DNA of 5,408 bases from Verrucomicrobiota bacterium. Its GTDB lineage: Bacteria > Verrucomicrobiota > Verrucomicrobiia > Limisphaerales > JAHEOI01. This document shows positions 1 to 5,408 of this stretch, piece after piece (position 1 is the first letter of the stretch; every line of letters starts with the position of its first letter). The notes beneath the pieces are model-generated. The model was not told where the DNA came from. It was given only the letters and a program-made list of their open reading frames with translations, and searched no databases. Location: assembly GCA_018610125.1 (NCBI GenBank), contig JAHEOI010000243.1:1-5408 (forward strand), read 5' to 3'. A program made the position numbers and the translations under genes.

Positions 1-1335
1 CGCCCGCCGCAGGACCTGTTCATCGGAGCCATCACCGCGAATGCATTCGATTCCCGCTCTTTGAAGCTGGGCCACGACAACCGGATCGTCGTCAACCACC
101 ACCACGCGGTAATTCTCCGCCAGCAGCGGCTTGACCACCCACATGCCACCGGCACCAAATCCAAGGAGCAAGATGTGCCCGGTCAAGCCCTCTTCCGGCG
201 AAAGCCGACGCCAATTCGGATGCAACCTCAAAAGCCATTGAGTCACACGATCCCTGGCAATGAATGGGGTCAGGATCATGGTAAACACGGTAATCAGGGC
301 AATAATCGAGACCTCGTCCTGAGTGATCTGGTCCGACCCCAGTCCGGCAAGCGCCAATACGATGGAAAACTCGCTGGTTTGAGCCAGCAAGAGTCCGCTA
401 TCAATTGCGGCACGGGAGGAATAGCCATTCCACTCCGCAACAAGTGTCACCAACGCCGGCGTTAAAACCACGACCACCAAGGCCAAGAGAAAGGCCGTGA
501 TCAAGTCATTGCTCTGGGGCAATACCAGCAGCGCCCCAAGTCCGGTGAAGAATATCGCGATGAAGAAATCGGTCAGGGGATTAAGGACGCCTCGCACCAG
601 GCCATTGACCGGGAACGACGACAAGGCAAAGCCCGCCAGAAAGGCCCCGGCCACCGCAGGCAACCTGAGATTGACCGCGATCGCAACGAAGATAAAAAGG
701 ACAGCCAGAATGGAGAGGAGCAACGCTTCCGCATCCATGCGCATTCGCAGAATGAATCGCCGCAGAGCCCACTTCTGACAGAAAAACGCCAAACCGCCGA
801 CCAGCGCGGCGGCGCCGACACCGGCAAGCGTTGTCGCCGCCCCGTAAGGAAGCCGCACCAGAACGACAATGAGGACGATCATAATCAGGTCCTGGACCAA
901 AAGGGTGCCAAGAACCAACCGCGCGAATGGCTCAAAGTGTTGTTTTCGCTCTGCCAGGTGGCGCAGTCCGACCAACGTCGAGCTGGCACAAACAGCGCAT
1001 CCCAAATAGAGCGCGGGGACCCCCCGAAACCCCATCAAGACCGCGACTGCGTATCCTGTAATGCCAATGACCACAAACTGGGACACACTGACCATTAACA
1101 CGGCGCGACTATTGGGGCGCACGCGGTTCGGAGTGAACTCGATTCCGGCACTAAAAACCAGGAACGCCAGTCCAAGGGTTACCAGGGTTTGCAGAAACTC
1201 GGTCGAGGGCTCAAAGCCGAATTGCGAGATCAAGAACCCGGAGATCAACAGCAGTGGGATCTGGGGCAAACGAAGCCACTTCGCAATCCCAAACGCAATG
1301 GCCGCAACAAGGAAAAGGATCGAAAGCTGCGTCAT
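1..1335 (-). CDS. Kef-type cation:proton antiporter with TrkA-N domain (second gene of pair, 3' end outside window)
   Basis: Translating the minus strand from the ATG at 1335-1333 gives 445 uninterrupted residues to the window edge, so the C-terminus is missing. Residues 1 to about 360 are strongly hydrophobic with many predicted membrane spans, as in CPA2 (KefB/KefC-like) exchangers that swap K+ or Na+ for H+ across the inner membrane. Visible family marks are ASST (117-120), the ion-site pair Q148-D149 in LLVQDL, and QTSEFS (319-324). A cytoplasmic TrkA-N/RCK Rossmann domain starts near 386 with HILLLGFGAGG. Its GxGxxG glycines are G392, G394 and G397, and the acidic end of strand 2 is D415 in VVVVDDDP, suggesting NAD(H)-type nucleotide gating. 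RGDGSDEQVL (433-442) fits the next conserved stretch. The start overlaps the stop of the upstream antiporter gene as ATGA, indicating one transcript and coupled translation. Substrate ion and regulation are unknown. Family call is firm; assignment to KefB, KefC or another subtype is not. Confidence 0.93.
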   Translation of the reverse strand, partial: MTQLSILFLVAAIAFGIAKWLRLPQIPLLLISGFLISQFGFEPSTEFLQTLVTLGLAFLVFSAGIEFTPNRVRPNSRAVLMVSVSQFVVIGITGYAVAVLMGFRGVPALYLGCAVCASSTLVGLRHLAERKQHFEPFARLVLGTLLVQDLIMIVLIVVLVRLPYGAATTLAGVGAAALVGGLAFFCQKWALRRFILRMRMDAEALLLSILAVLFIFVAIAVNLRLPAVAGAFLAGFALSSFPVNGLVRGVLNPLTDFFIAIFFTGLGALLVLPQSNDLITAFLLALVVVVLTPALVTLVAEWNGYSSRAAIDSGLLLAQTSEFSIVLALAGLGSDQITQDEVSIIALITVFTMILTPFIARDRVTQWLLRLHPNWRRLSPEEGLTGHILLLGFGAGGMWVVKPLLAENYRVVVVDDDPVVVAQLQRAGIECIRGDGSDEQVLRRA

Positions 1336-2966
1336 TGGCGCAAATACCCCTCTCGTTTCAATTCTTCTCGCTGCAGCTTGATTCCATCCACCTTCGGAAT
1401 AATAAAATAGGTCACATCCATATCAAGCAGTGTGTCGACCGTGCCGAGGTCGACCACATGAATGCCGGAGGGGATATTGAAATATCGGCATCGATAAGCC
1501 AGCAAGTCGTTGGTCTCCTCGATTCGCAAGGCTGAGACCAATAACCTGGCATACGGGAGGTCCGCTTCCTCCAAGACCGATAAGAATTCGACATTCCCCA
1601 GCAGGGTCTCACACGGGAGCTCTGTCAACTTCGCCGGATCCAAGTCAATGGCCACGACTCTCTCACCTTTGGTCCAAAGGCGTCGAGCAATCTCCCGACC
1701 GAGCGTATTCATCCCCACCACGATCACATGGCCCGATCTTCGTCGAGTAACCGGGATCGCGGCCTTCGGTGAGCGCGCCCTAAACATTCGGAGCAGCCGC
1801 CATCGATGAAAGAGTCGATACAATTCATGGTTGTAAAGGATCATGTACGCCGAACACGCGAACGTGACCAGCCCTACCAGGCCGGTGATCGCCATGATGT
1901 CTCCCCCGATCAGGCCCCCGCTCACGCCCATTGCCACAAACACGAAGGAAAATTCACTGATTTGCGCCACGGTCACGCTCACCAGGAATGACGTCTCCTC
2001 GGTGTAGCCCATCCAAGAAATGATCCGCATGAAAATTAACGGATTGCCTATTAAAACAAACATAGAGAGCGCCAACGACGTATCCCAATGGGTCAACCCG
2101 GCTTGGACGTCCATCTTAATCCCGAGCGAGACAAAGAAGATCGCAATGAAAAAGTTCATCAAGGGATGGACCCGTCGCCTCAGGTCTTGGTTGTAGGGAA
2201 GCTGCGCGAGGCTGACCCCGGCCAGGAAGGCACCGATCTCCAGCGAGAGGTGCATCAGGTGCGCGGCCTCGACCAGAATGAAGCACCAACAAAGACTCCA
2301 GATAAACAAGGTCGGCGGAGAGCGTGCCGCCCAGGCAAACGGCTTGAGTAAGAGGAAATAAGAAGCGCCGATGGCCACCCCCAACAATACTGCCATCCCT
2401 CCGATCGCCAGGGAGAGATTCCAAAAGATCTCGGTGACAGACAACTCCTTGCCACTGCTGATTCCGGTCACAACCGTCAAGACGACGATGACGACCAAGT
2501 CCTGGACCAGGAAAATGCCGATCGAGATACGCCCATACAACGAATCGAGCTCCTCTTTGTCTTCCAGCAGCTTCACGACGACCACAGTGCTGCTAAAAGT
2601 GAGGCCCGTCGCCAGGAACACGGCATCGATGACCTCGAACCCCAAGAGCCAACAGACACCAAAGCCGCCGGCCGCCGTGAAAATGATCTGACCCAGCCCG
2701 GCGAGAATGGCAACCTTACCGACATCCCGGATCTTTGAGAAGCTAAGCTCCAATCCCACCAGGAAGAGGAGCAGCGCAATGCCGACCTCGGAGATGAGCT
2801 CCAACGCGCCTGTAATCTCGATCAGACCGGAAAGCGGCCCCAGCGCCAGCCCTGCGAACAGATACGCGACAATCGTTGGGATGTTCACCGCGCGGGCGGC
2901 CAGCGTTAAAGCCGCCGCAACGATGATGATGATCCCTAAATTCCTTAAAAAAAGCTCGTCTATCAT
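1332..2966 (-). CDS. Kef-type cation:proton antiporter with degenerate TrkA-N domain (first gene of pair)
   Basis: Complete 544-residue gene. An in-frame TAG lies 16 codons upstream of the ATG and no other start codon falls between them, so the ATG at 2966 is well fixed, although no good Shine-Dalgarno precedes it. Residues 1 to about 385 form a multi-span CPA2 exchanger domain: FSSTVVV (124-130), then GRISIGIFLVQDLVV with ion-site pair Q155-D156, and QISEFSFVF (335-343). This arrangement closely follows E. coli KefC-like proteins, predicting monovalent cation/H+ exchange at the inner membrane. A basic linker (about 384-411) leads to a TrkA-N Rossmann domain starting HVIVVGMNTLG. The second glycine of GxGxxG is Asn420, and the usual GDA-type segment reads GNVEFLSVL, while D441 in AIDLDP is kept. 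The protein ends about 130 residues after that motif, with no TrkA-C domain. Nucleotide control may therefore differ from the downstream partner. The ion transported cannot be read from sequence. Confidence 0.95.
   Translation of the reverse strand: MIDELFLRNLGIIIIVAAALTLAARAVNIPTIVAYLFAGLALGPLSGLIEITGALELISEVGIALLLFLVGLELSFSKIRDVGKVAILAGLGQIIFTAAGGFGVCWLLGFEVIDAVFLATGLTFSSTVVVVKLLEDKEELDSLYGRISIGIFLVQDLVVIVVLTVVTGISSGKELSVTEIFWNLSLAIGGMAVLLGVAIGASYFLLLKPFAWAARSPPTLFIWSLCWCFILVEAAHLMHLSLEIGAFLAGVSLAQLPYNQDLRRRVHPLMNFFIAIFFVSLGIKMDVQAGLTHWDTSLALSMFVLIGNPLIFMRIISWMGYTEETSFLVSVTVAQISEFSFVFVAMGVSGGLIGGDIMAITGLVGLVTFACSAYMILYNHELYRLFHRWRLLRMFRARSPKAAIPVTRRRSGHVIVVGMNTLGREIARRLWTKGERVVAIDLDPAKLTELPCETLLGNVEFLSVLEEADLPYARLLVSALRIEETNDLLAYRCRYFNIPSGIHVVDLGTVDTLLDMDVTYFIIPKVDGIKLQREELKREGYLRQ
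1347..1354 (-). promoter_or_regulatory. Possible ribosome binding site of the second antiporter gene
   Basis: On the minus strand GAGAGGGG lies inside the last codons of the upstream antiporter gene, 11 nt before the overlapping ATG at 1335. It is purine-rich and partly matches AGGAGG, but the spacing is longer than ideal. Together with the ATGA overlap it suggests re-initiation by ribosomes finishing the first gene, perhaps with some independent initiation. Confidence 0.4.
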
Positions 2967-3034
2967 GTCCCAATCGCGAGGTTTTTTCTTGGATCCCCCA
3001 ACGACCCCTCGCTAAACTGCCTGCAATATCACCC
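2967..3034. promoter_or_regulatory. Divergent intergenic region between antiporter operon and exported dehydrogenase-like gene
   Basis: About 68 bp separate the two divergent starts, or up to 200 bp if the rightward gene starts further in. Promoters for both directions should lie here or overlap the 5' coding ends. For the plus strand, TTGGAT (2989-2994) and TAAACT (3013-3018) with an 18-bp spacer make a weak sigma70-like pair. For the minus strand, CATAAT (complement of 3038-3043) is a good -10 match but has no convincing -35. The assignment is inferred from gene layout; the individual boxes are weak and could be chance. Confidence 0.35.
2976..3012. repeat. Inverted repeat GCGAGG / CCTCGC in the divergent region
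   Basis: Arms are 2976-2981 and 3007-3012, a perfect 6-bp inverted repeat with a 25-bp spacer. The arm centres are 31 bp apart, close to three helical turns. A GGATCC palindrome (2991-2996) sits within half a base of the dyad centre. The geometry fits an operator bound by a dimeric regulator between divergent genes. A 6-bp repeat can occur by chance, and no regulator gene is visible in the window. It is not a terminator: the T-run (2982-2987) lies inside the loop. Confidence 0.3.
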
Positions 3035-5408
3035 ATGATTATGCAGCTTTCATCATTTGTCGGCACGAAAGCATTACCAAACAGCCCAGCCGTTGGCCAT
3101 GGTTTTGCTTTGCAGTCAACATGCTTTCAGTCACCCCCTCTCGCTCGGCGGTCGGCGTTGGCGGTCATGCTGTTCGCGCCGTTCATGGCCTTGGCCGAAT
3201 CCTCACCGCCTGACGGCACCCCCTCTCCCTTTAAGCTTCACCCGGAATTTGAGCTTGAACGTGTCGCCAAGGAACCGGTGGTTCTCGATCCGGTTGAAAT
3301 GAGGTTTGATAAGAATGGAAGGGCTTATGTCGTGGAAATGGGGGGATACCCAATCGCTCCGGAAGATCCGAAAGACTATCCCGGCAAGATCGTTGTCATT
3401 GAAGATACCAACGGAAACGGGAAATTCGATCAGCGGACCGTATTCGCGGAAGGGTTCCGCTACGCGACATCGATATTACCCTATCAAGGTGGGCTCCTAG
3501 TCGCCTCGCCCCCGCACTTGCTGTTTGTCAAAGACACAAATGGCGACTCGAAAGCAGACCTCCGGGAAAAGCTCCTTACCGGATTCGACGTTGGAAACTC
3601 CCAGCACAACTTCAACGGTTTGACGTACGGTCTCGACAACTGGATCTACGCCGCAACCGGCGGTAACTCTGGAACAATCCACTGGACCGACAAGCCGAGC
3701 AAGAAAATGGATATTGCGGGGCGTGATTTTCGGTTTCGAGTCGAAGAACGCCGGGTCGAGTTCGTAGGAGGGACGACGAGCGGCTTCGGAATCGCCATCG
3801 ACGCATGGGGCCGTCAATTCACAACCCATAACATGCGCCACATCTATCATCGGGTGCTCCCCGAGCGCTATCTACGACGGAATCCGCACCTGCATCGCTC
3901 GACGAAGGTTGAAATCGCAGACCATACCACCAATGGGATGTCCCGGATCTACGCGATCGGCGAACCGCCAACCCGGGTCAATCACCCCGAGCAATCCGGC
4001 TACTTTTCCGGAGCCTGCGGCATCACCTACTACGGCGGGGGCGCCTTTCCCAAAGGCTTCAATGGAAATATTCTCGTCGGCGATGTCGTGCTCAATCTTG
4101 TTCATCGTGATGTCATTGAACCGAAGGGACCGAGCTTTACCGCTCGTCGCGGTCGCAAAAACGTTGAATTCTTTGCCTCCCGCGACCGATGGCTCCGTCC
4201 CGTCAATATGACCGTCGGACCGGATGGGGCGCTCTACCTGATCGATTTCCACCGAAAGGTGATCGAGCATCCGGAATGGATCCCGGACAGATTGGAAAAA
4301 GAAATGGACCTCACTGCCGGCAAGGCGCAGGGTCGAATCTATCGGATCACCCCTCGAGGCGGTCTACCCCATGTGACGCCGCAATTCGATCCTCGGAATC
4401 CAAGTGAGGTCGTCAAGCACCTTGAGCACCGCAACCAATGGTGGCGCAACACCGCCCAACGGCTCCTTGTCGAGTGGAACCGCCCCGCGAGCGTCCCCCT
4501 TCTCGAACGCTTGGTCCTGAGCTCCAACAACCCGCATGGCCGAGTCCACGCCCTCCGGACCTTGGAAGGGATCGACGCCAAGAGCAAGGAAGGTCTCGTC
4601 GGGAGCCTTCGGCAACCGATTCTGCTGGCCGCCTTGGGGGATCCTCATCCGGGAGTGAGGGAAAACGCCTTGATCCTGGCCGAGCGGAAGCTCGATGAAG
4701 CGGCGGCGGTATACCGAAAAACGCTCGATTTGGCAAACGATTCGCATCCCCGGGTGCGCTTTCAAGCCGCGCTCTCCCTTGGGAAATTGAATCGACCGGA
4801 GCTCTCCGAGCGTGCCCCGCAAGTCCAACAGGCGCTTCTTTCGGTGCTCCGCCATGGATTAAGCTCCCGATGGACTCGCCTCGCCGTATTAACCGGGCTC
4901 GGCGAACGCCCATTGCCAATGCTCAAAGCGTTTCTGCAACACGAAAGCAGCTCTGATTCAAGCGCGCCGAATTTGGTCAATCAGCCTGGAAGTGCCGACT
5001 TCCTACAGGCATTGGTCAAAATTGTCGGAAGCCGCCAAGCCGGACCGGAAATGGCCAAGGCAGTCAAGGCCTTGCGTGAGGCGTCGGCCTTACCCGAAAG
5101 CGTTGAAACCTCGTTCATTCAAGGCCTTGCTCAAGGAATCGATCAAAGCGCAGGCGGCAGCCTCGCCGACAAGCATCGCGATCGCATCGCGGAACTGATC
5201 AAGCCGCTTGCCCAAAGTGCCGACCCTATCCGGCTCGCAACGGTCTGGCGCTTCGCCAATGCGGTCGGCATCGACCTCCCCGCCCAGAGTCGGGAGCAGC
5301 TTGCCCAAGCCAAGCGAATCGCCTCCGACCCAAGCCAACCAACCGCAAAACGCGCGCGTTATCTGAAGCTCTTGAAATTCGCCGACTTTTCGGAACGTCA
5401 ACAACTCC
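3035..5408 (+). CDS. Exported membrane-bound-dehydrogenase-like beta-propeller protein with HEAT-like region (TIGR02604 type, 3' end outside window)
   Basis: The frame is open from ATG at 3035 to the window edge (791 residues visible). A second ATG follows at 3041, and later in-frame starts are 3110 TTG, 3158 TTG and 3167 ATG; none has a clear ribosome site, so the start is uncertain. Numbering from 3035, R38-R39 followed by a hydrophobic run (41-54) ending ALA/E looks like a Sec or Tat-type signal peptide. Residues about 66-445 match the propeller family called putative membrane-bound dehydrogenase, distantly like PQQ glucose/sorbosone dehydrogenases: FDKNGRAYVVEM (91-102), IEDTNGNGKFD (122-132), FVKDTNGDSKAD (164-175), HNFNGLTYG (191-199), RPVN (388-391) and GPDGALYLIDFHR...IEHPEWIP (395-417). 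From about 449 the protein is alpha-helical with HEAT-like units, for example DPHPGVRENALILAE (536-550) and SHPRVRFQAALSLGKL (570-585). Relatives usually end in a CxxCH cytochrome c domain; no CxxCH is visible here. It probably acts in the periplasm in oxidation of a sugar-like substrate. Cofactor and substrate are unproven. Confidence 0.9.
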   Translation, partial: MIMQLSSFVGTKALPNSPAVGHGFALQSTCFQSPPLARRSALAVMLFAPFMALAESSPPDGTPSPFKLHPEFELERVAKEPVVLDPVEMRFDKNGRAYVVEMGGYPIAPEDPKDYPGKIVVIEDTNGNGKFDQRTVFAEGFRYATSILPYQGGLLVASPPHLLFVKDTNGDSKADLREKLLTGFDVGNSQHNFNGLTYGLDNWIYAATGGNSGTIHWTDKPSKKMDIAGRDFRFRVEERRVEFVGGTTSGFGIAIDAWGRQFTTHNMRHIYHRVLPERYLRRNPHLHRSTKVEIADHTTNGMSRIYAIGEPPTRVNHPEQSGYFSGACGITYYGGGAFPKGFNGNILVGDVVLNLVHRDVIEPKGPSFTARRGRKNVEFFASRDRWLRPVNMTVGPDGALYLIDFHRKVIEHPEWIPDRLEKEMDLTAGKAQGRIYRITPRGGLPHVTPQFDPRNPSEVVKHLEHRNQWWRNTAQRLLVEWNRPASVPLLERLVLSSNNPHGRVHALRTLEGIDAKSKEGLVGSLRQPILLAALGDPHPGVRENALILAERKLDEAAAVYRKTLDLANDSHPRVRFQAALSLGKLNRPELSERAPQVQQALLSVLRHGLSSRWTRLAVLTGLGERPLPMLKAFLQHESSSDSSAPNLVNQPGSADFLQALVKIVGSRQAGPEMAKAVKALREASALPESVETSFIQGLAQGIDQSAGGSLADKHRDRIAELIKPLAQSADPIRLATVWRFANAVGIDLPAQSREQLAQAKRIASDPSQPTAKRARYLKLLKFADFSERQQL

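Noticed and set aside
61..778. Plus-strand open frames (61-465, 497-778)
   Set aside because: They lie antisense to the continuous second antiporter frame, and their products are rich in polar and basic residues with no recognisable domain.
1320..1345. A frameshift splitting one long antiporter gene in two
   Set aside because: Each side contains a full exchanger domain starting at its own Met plus its own Rossmann domain, so these are two genes with an ATGA overlap.
2921..2934. GAT-repeat tract (gatgatgatgat) as a microsatellite
   Set aside because: It falls in the coding sequence, where it encodes the Ile run (GIIIIV) of the first membrane span of the first antiporter, so it is explained by protein composition.
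2976..2987. GCGAGG followed by six T as a rho-independent terminator
   Set aside because: The pairing arm CCTCGC lies downstream of the T-run rather than upstream, so no hairpin precedes the Ts. No gene ends there in either direction.
1510..3015. Plus-strand open frames opposite the first antiporter (1510-1809, 2371-2691, 2707-3015)
   Set aside because: Low-complexity Ser/Thr/Pro-rich translations antisense to a gene with clear family motifs; shadows of that gene.
3057..3302. Plus-strand 81-residue frame at the 5' end of the exported protein gene
   Set aside because: Different frame from the real gene and no domain. The true frame through this stretch carries the signal-like segment and the start of the propeller.
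3497..4919. Minus-strand open frames (3497-3850, 3872-4270, 4364-4855, 4413-4919)
   Set aside because: They are antisense to the propeller/HEAT gene, which carries family motifs throughout. They overlap each other and have no recognisable motifs.

Overview
The window looks like chromosomal DNA from a fairly GC-rich bacterium. It holds three protein-coding genes that together fill almost the whole sequence. The rightward gene belongs to the 'putative membrane-bound dehydrogenase' propeller family (TIGR02604 type). This family is especially abundant in Planctomycetota, Verrucomicrobiota and relatives, so a PVC-like or ecologically similar host is the best guess. One gene cannot settle the taxonomy. 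None of the three start codons has a strong, well-spaced Shine-Dalgarno sequence. I found no RNA gene, IS element, CRISPR array or phage gene.

Left half (1-2966, minus strand): two monovalent cation:proton antiporter (CPA2/Kef-type) genes form an operon. The upstream gene (2966 to 1332) is complete, at 544 residues. Its stop overlaps the start of the second gene (1335 down to the window edge, 445 residues visible) in a 4-bp ATGA junction, so translation is probably coupled. Each protein has an N-terminal multi-pass exchanger domain and a C-terminal Rossmann (TrkA-N/RCK) nucleotide-binding domain. The upstream protein has an altered glycine motif (GMNTLG) and ends soon after the Rossmann domain. 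The second has the canonical GFGAGG and is cut by the window edge inside that domain.

Centre (2967-3034): a short divergent intergenic region. It contains a 6-bp inverted repeat with arms three helical turns apart, arranged almost exactly around a GGATCC palindrome. This could be an operator, but the evidence is thin.

Right half (3035-5408, plus strand): the first 791 residues of a large exported protein. In order it has an unusually long N-terminus before a signal-peptide-like segment, a beta-propeller dehydrogenase-like domain with two calcium-loop-like DTNG segments, and an alpha-helical HEAT-like region. The family usually ends in a CxxCH cytochrome c domain. None is visible here, but the gene runs off the right edge.

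The antiporters would act on K+/Na+ and pH homeostasis at the inner membrane. The right-hand protein would act outside the cytoplasm, probably in oxidation of a carbohydrate-like substrate. No functional link beyond shared divergent control can be read from the sequence. I do not see a clearly new biological system. The most distinctive points are the coupled, non-identical antiporter pair and the N-terminal structure of the exported protein.
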